A DNA stretch of 6,640 bases, from the NCBI GenBank assembly GCA_021818125.1, contig JAKAFG010000114.1, positions 1 through 6,640 on the forward strand, read 5' to 3'. Position numbers and translations under genes: made by a program. The notes beneath the pieces were generated by a model that saw nothing but the letters and a program-made list of their open reading frames with translations, was not told the origin of the DNA and did no database searches. Source of the DNA: Pseudomonadota bacterium. Its GTDB lineage: Bacteria > Pseudomonadota > Gammaproteobacteria > Acidithiobacillales > Acidithiobacillaceae. Position 1 is the first letter of the stretch; each line of letters opens with the position of its first letter. Positions 1 through 6,210 of the stretch are shown here, piece after piece.

Positions 1-2
1 GT

Positions 3-98
3 GCTTATGATTTTCTGCGTAAGACCCCGGATGCCGCCTGTAAATCGGCTCAGGACCGCTTACTGGAACACTATGACAGGAGTAGTCACCATGCGTGA
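3..98 (+). CDS. C-terminal fragment of an unidentified upstream gene
   Basis: The reading frame starting at base 3 is open from the window edge to a TGA at 96-98, giving about 31 residues. The tail is rich in charged residues and contains DAACKSAQDRLLEHYDRSSH, which reads like a helical protein C-terminus. The competing frame starting at base 1 is also open, to a TAA at 109-111, but its peptide looks less protein-like. I do not recognise the family. Its stop lies inside the first copy of the 38-bp repeat and overlaps the ATG at 91, so it is probably the gene before the ParA-CHAD unit in the same operon. Frame choice rests on composition only, so confidence is low. Confidence 0.4.
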   Translation, partial: AYDFLRKTPDAACKSAQDRLLEHYDRSSHHA

Positions 99-102
99 CA
101 CG
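65..102 (+). repeat. 38-bp direct repeat, copy 1
   Basis: Bases 65-102 are identical over 38 of 38 positions to bases 137-174. The flanks differ on both sides, so the repeat ends are sharp. The pitch is 72 bp, exactly 24 codons. This copy covers the end of the upstream gene, an AGGAG ribosome-binding site at 78-82 and an ATG at 91. The simplest explanation is a local duplication of a gene junction; the 34 bp between the copies (103-136) are not repeated. Confidence 0.95.
85..99. promoter_or_regulatory. inverted repeat around start codon, copy 1
   Basis: GTCAC (85-89) and GTGAC (95-99) are perfect inverted arms separated by five bases, CATGC. The ATG at 91 lies in the loop. It could be a weak RNA hairpin presenting the start codon, or a dyad bound by a regulator. 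The arms are only 5 bp, so chance is possible; its repetition follows from the 38-bp repeat and is not independent support. Confidence 0.3.
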
Positions 103-111
103 CAGTTATAA
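91..111 (+). CDS. tiny leader ORF, MRDTQL
   Basis: ATG at 91 follows AGGAG (78-82) with an 8-base spacer, a good initiation context. The frame stops at TAA 109-111 after six residues. It overlaps the last eight bases of the putative upstream gene (ATGCGTGA). It may be the copied start of the second leader or simply a by-product of the duplication. No function is assigned. Confidence 0.25.
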   Translation: MRDTQL

Positions 112-136
112 ATGCCGCCCAAACGGGATTGCACAG

Positions 137-174
137 GGAACACTATGACAGGAGTAGTCACCATGCGTGACACG
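137..174 (+). repeat. 38-bp direct repeat, copy 2
   Basis: This is an exact second copy of bases 65-102. It carries AGGAG at 150-154 and ATG at 163 and ends 8 bp before the GTG start of the ParA gene. Both copies keep the same reading frame relative to the upstream gene, so the peptide tail EHYDRSSHHA followed by TGA is encoded twice (66-98 and 138-170). Confidence 0.95.
157..171. promoter_or_regulatory. inverted repeat around start codon, copy 2
   Basis: The same GTCAC-N5-GTGAC dyad occurs at 157-161 and 167-171, with the ATG at 163 in the loop. It lies 12-26 bases upstream of the ParA GTG. That position would suit an autoregulatory operator or a translational control hairpin, but no protein can be assigned to it. 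Confidence 0.3.
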
Positions 175-186
175 GTTTCGTCGTGA
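163..186 (+). CDS. tiny leader ORF coupled to the ParA gene, MRDTVSS
   Basis: ATG at 163 follows AGGAG (150-154) with an 8-base spacer. The seven-codon frame ends at TGA 184-186, which overlaps the GTG start of the ParA gene at 183-185 as GTGA. The ParA GTG has no Shine-Dalgarno of its own in the preceding 20 bases. Translation of this leader followed by reinitiation is therefore a plausible way to start ParA synthesis. The sequence shows the architecture; the coupling is inference. Confidence 0.35.
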   Translation: MRDTVSS

Positions 187-821
187 TCCGGGTTCTGGTG
201 CTCAACAGTAAGGGAGGTACCGGAAAGACGACAGTTGCCACCAACCTCGCCAGTTTGCTGGCACTGCGCGGCTCGGTACTTCTCGCTGACCTGGATCCAC
301 AGCACTCGTCCAGTACCTGGGCCGAGCGGCGGTCGGAGCACTTACCAAAGCTATCCGTCATTGCCGATGCTGACCGGGATTTCCGCGATTATCCGCCGAG
401 TGATTTCATCGTCTTTGATGCCCCTGCTGGTCTGAAAAAAGGGCGCCTGGAAGACATGCTGGATAAGGTGGAGGCGCTGCTGGTACCCATCGGCCCCTCT
501 TCTTTCGATATGGACGCCAGCCGTCTTTTCCTGGAAAAACTGGATGAGATTAAACGCTTTCGTAAGGGTAAAGTGCGCATGGGCGTTATTGCCAACCGCG
601 TGAATACGCGTACCAAGGGCGGACAGCAACTGCAAACGTTTCTGGCAGATTTGCAGTTGCCGGTGGTGGCCACCCTGCGCGATAGCCAACTTTATGTGCG
701 GGCGGCGCAACTGGGCGCGGGCATAGCGGATTTGCGGGCAGCAGAAACCCATGCGGAGTTACCGCAATGGGCGCGGATCCTGCGCTTTGTAACGGAGGGG
801 GGACGTGGAACAAGAGCTTAA
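183..821 (+). CDS. orphan ParA/MinD-family ATPase
   Basis: This 212-residue protein is a small cytoplasmic P-loop ATPase of the ParA/MinD superfamily. Such proteins dimerise on ATP, bind nucleoid DNA or membrane, and position chromosomes, plasmids or organelles. Visible motifs are the deviant Walker A KGGTGKTT at residues 10-17 (signature Lys10, P-loop Lys15), the switch region ADLDPQ at 35-40 with Asp38, and the Walker B-like strand FIVFDAPAG at 75-83 with Asp79. There is no N-terminal helix-turn-helix extension, unlike plasmid P1-type ParA. The GTG start is chosen because MIRVLVLNSKGG is a canonical ParA N-terminus. No ParB gene is adjacent. The gene instead overlaps by 17 bp a CYTH-CHAD gene, which may encode its cargo adaptor or cargo-bound partner (inference). 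McdA-like or MipZ-like roles remain alternatives. Confidence 0.9.
   Translation: MIRVLVLNSKGGTGKTTVATNLASLLALRGSVLLADLDPQHSSSTWAERRSEHLPKLSVIADADRDFRDYPPSDFIVFDAPAGLKKGRLEDMLDKVEALLVPIGPSSFDMDASRLFLEKLDEIKRFRKGKVRMGVIANRVNTRTKGGQQLQTFLADLQLPVVATLRDSQLYVRAAQLGAGIADLRAAETHAELPQWARILRFVTEGGRGTRA
794..798 (+). promoter_or_regulatory. ribosome-binding site for the CHAD gene
   Basis: GGAGG at 794-798, continuing into a run of G, lies six bases before GTG 805. It sits inside the ParA coding region and supports the 805 start, which overlaps the end of the ParA gene. Confidence 0.75.
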
Positions 822-2274
822 ACTACAGATACTCACCCCCTCCCCTGCCGCCTGGGAAAAGATTTGCCAACATCCCCTGCTGGCGCTGGGCACAACACCC
901 CCTTTGCCACTTCACGCTCTCTACTATGATAGCCGTGATGGTGTCTTGCAGCGCGCCAGACTGGCCTACCGTGTGCGTCGGGAAGGGAAAGAGTGGGTAG
1001 CCACTCTCAAGGCCGAAGGTCAATCCGCTGGCGGATTGCATCAGCGCCCCGAATGGAACGTCACCGTTTCCTCCTCCGAAGCTGATCTTCGGGTGTTTAC
1101 CGATACGGATGCTGTAGCGTTACTGGCACCCTTTTTGGATTCGGTCTTGCAAGTCGTTCTCGAAACCCGTTTTGAACGGCTGGAAAGTCGGGTGGATCGC
1201 GCGGATGGCAGCCAGATACTGGTCGCACTGGATCGTGGAGAAATCATTGCCAACAGCTTGCGTGAACCGATTCTCGAAGTAGAGCTGGAACTGGTAACAG
1301 GAGAGGCTGCCGCGGTATTGGAGATGGGCGCGGAGTTGTGCCGTGATCTGCCACTGCTGCCCGATGGGGAGAGCAAGATGTTCCGGGGCTTGCGTCTCGC
1401 CGGACTGATACCGGCCGATGCCAGTGCGATACAGGACAAAACACCACCGCTACGCCACCACGAAAACGCCGGGAAGGCACTCAGCCGCCTGCTGATCCAG
1501 CAAATTCAGCAGGCACTCACCGCTGCCAGGCAGCATTGGGCCGGCAGCAGTCCGGATACCTTTCATCAGTTGCGCAAAACCGTCCGCAGCCTGCGCGCCC
1601 TGCTGCGTTTCTGCCGAGCCCTGGATCCTGACAAGCGTCTCGGCAGTGCCCGTCAGGAATTGGCGGACTGGTTTCATCAGCAAAATATACGACGTGACCA
1701 TGAAGTACTCGCCACTTATTGGGAGGCATTGGCCACCGAGACAGGTACCGAGATAGCCCCCCTGCACAGTTGGCTAAGCGCCCAAGCCGAGACCACACCT
1801 GCACAGCTCGGCCAGTTTGCCGCCGCGATCCTGAAGCTTTGGGCACTGCTACTGCGCGCAGCGCTATACAGTGATCAGTCCTTACAAGACTATGTGGAAA
1901 TGCATTTGCGACGCCAGGATCGCCGATTAATGGCTGCGGGAGATGCGGCCAAGACCGCCGCCAGTTTTCACGCCTTGCGCATTCGCATCAAGAACTGGCG
2001 CTATGTGATTCTGGCACTTGGCGATATGTGGCCCAGCAAAGACAGCAAAACACTACTCAAAATGCTTTCCGCCTTGCAGGAAATCTCTGGTGCTGTACAT
2101 GACGCCGACATGGCAGGACAGCATCTGGCGGGGCTGGCTATCAGCCGCAAGCACGGACTCGCCTTTAGTGCGGGGATGCTGATGGGCTATCTCCATGCCC
2201 GTGAGAACCGACAACGCAAAAAATTCTCAAAGTATTGGGAGCGGCTGGAGAACGCTTCACGGCCGTGGGGCTGA
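805..2274 (+). CDS. CYTH-CHAD protein, predicted triphosphatase and polyphosphate-binding protein
   Basis: This 489-residue cytoplasmic protein has an N-terminal CYTH domain (about 1-205) and a C-terminal CHAD domain (about 220-480), the layout of E. coli inorganic triphosphatase YgiF. The CYTH signature ExExK is Glu2-Glu4-Lys6. Further tunnel residues include YYDS at 40-43, Arg56 and Arg58, TLK at 67-69, Arg81 and Glu83, the acidic strand E-V-E-L-E at 158-162 and SKMFRGL at 190-196. Catalytic residues thus appear intact. The CHAD half shows FHQLRKTVRSLR (253-264), FHALRIRIKNWRY (388-400) and LQEISGAVHDAD (424-435), the conserved His/Arg/Lys helices that bind polyphosphate. CHAD proteins (phosins) attach to polyphosphate granules in vivo. 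The GTG start is supported by GGAGG at 794-798 and puts ExExK right at the N-terminus. Overlap with the ParA gene suggests coupled translation. Confidence 0.92.
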   Translation: MEQELKLQILTPSPAAWEKICQHPLLALGTTPPLPLHALYYDSRDGVLQRARLAYRVRREGKEWVATLKAEGQSAGGLHQRPEWNVTVSSSEADLRVFTDTDAVALLAPFLDSVLQVVLETRFERLESRVDRADGSQILVALDRGEIIANSLREPILEVELELVTGEAAAVLEMGAELCRDLPLLPDGESKMFRGLRLAGLIPADASAIQDKTPPLRHHENAGKALSRLLIQQIQQALTAARQHWAGSSPDTFHQLRKTVRSLRALLRFCRALDPDKRLGSARQELADWFHQQNIRRDHEVLATYWEALATETGTEIAPLHSWLSAQAETTPAQLGQFAAAILKLWALLLRAALYSDQSLQDYVEMHLRRQDRRLMAAGDAAKTAASFHALRIRIKNWRYVILALGDMWPSKDSKTLLKMLSALQEISGAVHDADMAGQHLAGLAISRKHGLAFSAGMLMGYLHARENRQRKKFSKYWERLENASRPWG

Positions 2275-2425
2275 TTCCTTCAGTATTTAATCCAGCCCGT
2301 CGCGCTTGTGTTCGGTCACATGACCAATCAAGGCAATTCCGTGGGCCAGGCAACATTGCGGCTCGGGCACGTTGACGATCTATAGCTATCTTTTCAGTTT
2401 CCCTGGGGGATTATGGTGAATATAT
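2275..2425. other. convergent intergenic gap
   Basis: These 151 bases separate the converging CHAD and pepN genes. I see no convincing intrinsic terminator. Only short dyads are present: GGTCA-CA-TGACC at 2314-2325 and ATAGCTAT at 2382-2389, the latter followed by TTTT on the plus strand. A 27-codon minus-strand frame (2370-2287) is present but unsupported. Confidence 0.6.
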
Positions 2426-5053
2426 TTAATCTTTACCGGGATGGGAACGCTGTATGACTTCTGCCAGATCACGGGAAAGCCTGGGCTTGCTAGCCAGCAT
2501 TTTCAAGGCTGCCCCCATCGCCTGCTGACGCGGGGCATCATAGCGCTGCCAGCGGCTGAGGGGTGTCGCCAGACGCGCCGCCGTCTGCGGGTTAAGGTCA
2601 TCCAGACGGCGAATTTGCTCGGCATAGAAGGTATAACCGGAACCGTCCGCTGCATGAAAAACCGTGGGGTTGGCGGCAAAAGCACCGAGTACCGCACGCA
2701 CCCGGTTGGGCACCCGCCAGTCGAAAGCAGGATGCACCAGCAGATGTTCTGTCTGACGCAAGGTTTGCGGACGTGGCGCGGCAGCTTGTACGGCAAACCA
2801 CTTATCAATTACCAGCGGGTATTCGTGCCACTTTCGGTAAAAGTCGAGCAGGATATCCTCGGCATCATGGTGCGGGTGTTGCACCAGCAACTGGAACGCC
2901 GCCAACCGGTCGGTCATGTTGTCGGTCTGCGCATATTGCTGGCGGGCGTGCAGGGTCATCTCTTCGTGGCTGCCACTCTCACTGGCGATGAGGTAACTCA
3001 GGGCCAGATTGCGCAGACGTCGGCGGCCGATAGACAAGCCGTCGCGCTGATAGGCGGCGGCAAGATCGTGATACAGGCCCATCCATTCCTTTGCGAACCG
3101 CGTGCCGATGGCACGCATCAGCCCGTCACGGGCGCGGTGGATGGCCTCAACGGCGACTACCGGCATCTGTTCGCCGATGTAATCCTCACTGGGGAGAGCC
3201 AGCAGTTCGGCACGGAAGGCGGGGTCCACCTGACGGTCAGCCAACGTCGCTTCAATGGCGTTCAGTAAGGCGTCTGGTAATGGGGTGGTCGCCAAATCCG
3301 CCACGGCGGCGAGTAAGGCTTCTACGGCGAGGTCCTGAGTGCTCTCCCAGCGATTGAAGGGATCGTCATCGTGGCGCGCCAGAAAATTGCGGGCCTCGTC
3401 ATCCAAGGGGCTTTCCAGACGCACCGGGGCGGAGAAACCGCGCAGAAGGGAGGGGATCACCGGATCAGGCAAGTTCGCAAAGACCCATGACTGCTCTGAC
3501 TGATCCAGCAATAACACGGTTTCGGAGCCGCCCCCGACACTATCCAGAGGCACACGTTGCCCCAGCGTGTTGAGCAGCGCCATACGTACCGGGATCGGCA
3601 CCGGCTCTTTAACGGGCTGGCCGGGCGTTGCCGGGGTTTTCTGATGCAGGGTGAGGGTATAGCGGTGCCGGGCGGGATCGTAGCTGCCAGTGGCCCGCAA
3701 CTGCGGAGTGCCCGCCTGGCTATACCAGCGGCGAAAAGCAGAAAGATCGCGCTGGTTAGCATCTTCCATGGCGGCAACGAAGTCTTCGATAGTTACCGCA
3801 TGGCCGTCGTGACGCTCGAAATAAAGATCCATGCCCTTCCGAAACTGCACCTTGCCAAGTAGGGTATGAATCATCCGCACCAGTTCGGCGCCTTTTTCAT
3901 AGACCGTGGCAGTGTAGAAATTGTTGATCTCGGAATAGGCATCGGGCCGCACCGGATGGGCGAGCGGGCCAGCGTCTTCCGGGAACTGAGCGGCACGCAG
4001 GCGGCGCACATCGCCAATGCGCTGGACACCGCGGGAATTCTGGTCGGCGCTGAACTCCTGATCGCGAAACACGGTCAGGCCTTCCTTGAGACTCAACTGG
4101 AACCAGTCACGCAAAGTCACCCGGTTGCCCGTCCAGTTGTGGAAATATTCATGGGCAATGACCGACTCAATGCCCTGATAGTCGCTGTCCGTAGCGGTCT
4201 CCGGGCTGGCGAGCACATATTTAGCATTAAAAATGTTGAGGCCTTTGTTCTCCATCGCGCCCATATTGAAGCTATCGGTAGCGACAATCATGTAGCGGTC
4301 CAGATCGTATTCCCGGCCATAGACTTCTTCGTCCCAGCGCATGGCGCGCTTGAGGCTGTCCATGGCCTGGGCGCAGGCGCCGGTGTCGCGTTCGGCCACG
4401 TAGATTTCCAGGGTCACGTTCCGTCCGGAAGCGGTACGGTACTGATCGCGGACCACCGCCAGATCACCGGCCACCATGGCGAAGAGATAGGCAGGCTTGG
4501 GATAGGGATCTTCCCACCGGGCCCAGTGCCAGCCGCCCTCTTCATCACCCGTGGCCATACAGTTGCCATTGGCGAGTAGCACCGGGCAATTTTTTTGCGG
4601 GGCGTGCAGGGTGACCGTGAAGCGGGCGAGGCAGTCAGGACGATCCAGATAATAGGTGATGCGCCGAAAACCCTCCGCCTCACATTGGGTCAGGAACTGC
4701 CCGCCCGCATGGTAGAGTCCGGAAAGAGAGGTGTTAGCCGTAGGATGAATGCGCACCCGGCTCTCCAGAATGAAGGCTTCCGGAGGATTCAGCAGCAGTA
4801 AACCAGCATCGGTCTGTCGATACTCGCTTTCTGCCAGCACCTGGCCATCCCGTTGGAGGTTCAACAACTCCAGAGACTCACCGTCCAGATGCAACTCGGT
4901 AACCGGCGCCGGTGCGGTGCGTTGCAAATGGAGGCGGGCATATACCTCGGTATTTTCCGGGTCCAGACGTACATTGAGAGCAACTTCAGAGATCCGATAG
5001 CTAGGTGCTTTGTAGTCGCCGCGCTGAATCACTGCCGCGTTTGTCCCGGACAT
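2426..5053 (-). CDS. pepN: aminopeptidase N (M1 family zinc metallopeptidase)
   Basis: This cytoplasmic broad-specificity aminopeptidase removes N-terminal residues from peptides late in protein turnover. From the start at 5053 it has 875 residues, against about 870 in E. coli PepN. The substrate-anchoring QCEAE lies at 123-127, the exopeptidase motif GAMEN at 265-269, the zinc site HEYFH at 301-305 with the third ligand Glu324 (HEXXH-x18-E), and the catalytic Tyr385 in TVYEKGAE. These sit four residues after the E. coli equivalents, so all four domains appear present and the enzyme should be active. An upstream ATG at 5068 would overlap the preceding gene by 13 bp, but its GGAG is only one base away. 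ATG 5053 has AGAAG five bases upstream and starts two bases after the DsbG-like stop, so I prefer it. Translational coupling with that gene is likely. Confidence 0.96.
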   Translation of the reverse strand: MSGTNAAVIQRGDYKAPSYRISEVALNVRLDPENTEVYARLHLQRTAPAPVTELHLDGESLELLNLQRDGQVLAESEYRQTDAGLLLLNPPEAFILESRVRIHPTANTSLSGLYHAGGQFLTQCEAEGFRRITYYLDRPDCLARFTVTLHAPQKNCPVLLANGNCMATGDEEGGWHWARWEDPYPKPAYLFAMVAGDLAVVRDQYRTASGRNVTLEIYVAERDTGACAQAMDSLKRAMRWDEEVYGREYDLDRYMIVATDSFNMGAMENKGLNIFNAKYVLASPETATDSDYQGIESVIAHEYFHNWTGNRVTLRDWFQLSLKEGLTVFRDQEFSADQNSRGVQRIGDVRRLRAAQFPEDAGPLAHPVRPDAYSEINNFYTATVYEKGAELVRMIHTLLGKVQFRKGMDLYFERHDGHAVTIEDFVAAMEDANQRDLSAFRRWYSQAGTPQLRATGSYDPARHRYTLTLHQKTPATPGQPVKEPVPIPVRMALLNTLGQRVPLDSVGGGSETVLLLDQSEQSWVFANLPDPVIPSLLRGFSAPVRLESPLDDEARNFLARHDDDPFNRWESTQDLAVEALLAAVADLATTPLPDALLNAIEATLADRQVDPAFRAELLALPSEDYIGEQMPVVAVEAIHRARDGLMRAIGTRFAKEWMGLYHDLAAAYQRDGLSIGRRRLRNLALSYLIASESGSHEEMTLHARQQYAQTDNMTDRLAAFQLLVQHPHHDAEDILLDFYRKWHEYPLVIDKWFAVQAAAPRPQTLRQTEHLLVHPAFDWRVPNRVRAVLGAFAANPTVFHAADGSGYTFYAEQIRRLDDLNPQTAARLATPLSRWQRYDAPRQQAMGAALKMLASKPRLSRDLAEVIQRSHPGKD

Positions 5054-5055
5054 AG

Positions 5056-5907
5056 TCACTTCTGGCATGCTCCATTTTGCAGGTTACCGATGTGTGCGAC
5101 AAAATCCTGAAGGCTTTCTTTGTCCAAACCATGTACCAGGGTGGGCTCACCTTTTTGATCACAGTAGATCAAAGTGGGGGTAGCCATTTCACCGCTCTCA
5201 CTGAGCAGCTTGGTGTTATTTTCCACTGCGCTAATGGTGGCGGCGCCAGGATTTTGAGCCGGTTTAATACCCCCCTCTTCCGTCCCTTCATCAAAGCCCT
5301 TTTCGTTCTCCGCCATAGCGATAGCGGGGTTCTTGGCACCGAGAATGGCGGCGGCTTTGGGGCCGCTGCTCCTTTTGAGGAACGCTACCACCACATAACG
5401 CACCCTGAGCTTGCCGGCATCAATCAGCGGCTTGGCCTCTTCATAGAACTTGTGGCAGAAAATGCAGTTAGGGTCGACAAAAGCGGTTATCTCCGGCCCG
5501 CTGGTACCCAGCACAAAGCTATCAGCATGAGCAGCCTTCCCGGCCATGGTCGCCGCACTCGCCGACTTGGGAATCAGGCCGAGCTTCATCATCGCCGCGT
5601 GCGCTTCATCCTCACCTTGCGTATTCAGGACCGGGCCGGCAACCAAATATTTGCCATCCGCAGTGGCAAAGGCAATAGTCGGATGTCCTTCCAAAGTCAC
5701 TTCGATCCCGGTTAATCCACCGGGGCCGGGGAACACCTTTTCGGCCTTGGCCTGCCCATGGGTCACGGATTCCAGCAGGCTTTCCGCAGCGCTGAGGCTG
5801 ACTTCCGTTCCCATGTGGGGCACGACCGCAAAACGTTCCACGACGGCGCCGGTGAGACCTCCGATGATAAAAAGGCCTACGGCCAACACGATGGATTTTT
5901 TCTCCAT
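5056..5907 (-). CDS. membrane-anchored DsbG/DsbC-like thiol:disulfide protein
   Basis: This 283-residue protein is a predicted periplasmic thioredoxin-fold oxidoreductase that would act on protein disulfides or oxidised cysteines. The N-terminus KK plus hydrophobic residues 5-24 reads as an uncleaved signal anchor; no lipobox or clear cleavage site is seen. Residues about 35-115 resemble the DsbC/DsbG dimerisation region. The redox motif is CIFC at 148-151 in FVDPNCIFCHKFYEEA, and the cis-proline loop is ATPT at 242-245. Two further cysteines, Cys249 and Cys281, lie in the C-terminal part. E. coli DsbG has CPYC and a cleaved signal peptide, so this is a divergent family member. A weak ribosome-binding site, AAGGA, lies about 12 bases before ATG 5907. 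pepN follows directly. Isomerase, sulfenic-acid reductase or oxidase roles cannot be told apart from sequence alone. Confidence 0.85.
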   Translation of the reverse strand: MEKKSIVLAVGLFIIGGLTGAVVERFAVVPHMGTEVSLSAAESLLESVTHGQAKAEKVFPGPGGLTGIEVTLEGHPTIAFATADGKYLVAGPVLNTQGEDEAHAAMMKLGLIPKSASAATMAGKAAHADSFVLGTSGPEITAFVDPNCIFCHKFYEEAKPLIDAGKLRVRYVVVAFLKRSSGPKAAAILGAKNPAIAMAENEKGFDEGTEEGGIKPAQNPGAATISAVENNTKLLSESGEMATPTLIYCDQKGEPTLVHGLDKESLQDFVAHIGNLQNGACQK

Positions 5908-5958
5908 GAGTGAATACTGTCCTTATGTTTTGGTGAGATGTAATGACGACATGCAGCG

Positions 5959-5964
5959 ATTCTA
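5959..5964 (-). promoter_or_regulatory. candidate -10 element for the DsbG-like gene
   Basis: On the minus strand, TAGAAT reads from 5964 to 5959 and matches the -10 consensus at five of six positions, about 50 bases before the ATG at 5907. No good -35 hexamer stands 16-18 bases upstream, so this is either an activator-dependent promoter or a chance match. Confidence 0.3.
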
Positions 5965-6081
5965 AACCGGTGTCCGTGGTAAAAGCCAGATGACCCCATC
6001 AGTAAGGCCGCTCCGGGAAATTCGGTGAAACTTCAGCGACAGGAATAACGTCTGCTTCAAGACAAAGATATGTTGTGGCTA

Positions 6082-6111
6082 TTGACCAACAATCTTGCAG
6101 GCAGTTAATAT
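6082..6111 (+). promoter_or_regulatory. candidate sigma70 promoter for the outer-membrane protein gene
   Basis: TTGACC at 6082-6087 matches the -35 consensus at five of six positions. TAATAT at 6106-6111 matches the -10 consensus at four of six, after an 18-base spacer. Transcription would begin near 6118, leaving a leader of about 90 bases before ATG 6211. Confidence 0.4.
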
Positions 6112-6199
6112 TCATGGCGGACTTTGTGGGTATATTTACCACGCACACGGAACTGGCCGGATGACGACCATTGTTTCCGAATACTCACTTCCCATCACC

Positions 6200-6205
6200 A
6201 AGGAG
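6200..6205 (+). promoter_or_regulatory. ribosome-binding site fixing the 6211 start
   Basis: AAGGAG at 6200-6205 lies five bases before ATG 6211. It decides the start: an in-frame ATG at 6124 would add 29 residues ahead of a clear signal peptide and lacks such a site. Confidence 0.85.
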
Positions 6206-6210
6206 AACCC

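Larger units (their letters stand above)
83..112 (+). promoter_or_regulatory. possible sigma70-like promoter between the repeats
   Basis: TAGTCA at 83-88 matches the -35 consensus at four of six positions. After an 18-base spacer, TATAAA at 107-112 matches the -10 consensus at five of six. Transcription would start near 119 and read through the second repeat copy into the ParA gene. The -35 half lies in the repeat and the -10 half in the unique spacer, so the duplication may have created it. Chance matches of this quality are common. Confidence 0.25.
5908..6210. other. divergent intergenic region
   Basis: These 303 bases lie between the minus-strand DsbG-like gene and the plus-strand outer-membrane protein gene and must hold both promoters. 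Beyond the promoter candidates listed separately, I see short dyads only: GTGG (6126-6129) facing CCAC (6139-6142) around an AT-rich core, and TGTTG/CAACA flanking the start of the -35 region near 6071-6091. No small gene with a good ribosome-binding site is visible. Confidence 0.6.

Noticed and set aside
65..174. Repeats considered as attachment sites of a mobile element or the start of a CRISPR array
   Set aside because: Only 34 bp lie between two copies, there is no integrase or cas gene in view, and the repeats carry gene-start signals rather than spacer structure.
60..341. Minus-strand ORF with an internal 24-residue-pitch repeat
   Set aside because: The repeated peptide is only the reverse reading of the 38-bp DNA repeat, and the ORF runs into the ParA gene.
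2314..2325. GGTCA-CA-TGACC dyad as a transcription terminator between convergent genes
   Set aside because: The stem is 5 bp with a two-base loop and no T-run on either side.
2441..3268. Long plus-strand ORF of 275 codons opposite pepN
   Set aside because: It lies fully antisense to the conserved aminopeptidase N frame, has no recognisable motifs and is explained by codon bias on the opposite strand.
3866..4579. Plus-strand ORF of 237 codons opposite the pepN catalytic domain
   Set aside because: It is antisense to the zinc-site region of pepN; its openness follows from the coding pattern of the real gene.
5077..5715. Plus-strand ORF of 212 codons opposite the DsbG-like gene
   Set aside because: It is antisense to a frame with a signal anchor and CxxC motif and shows no family features of its own.
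6124..6210. Longer N-terminus for the outer-membrane protein starting at ATG 6124
   Set aside because: The strong AAGGAG before 6211 and the signal peptide starting there fix the start at 6211.
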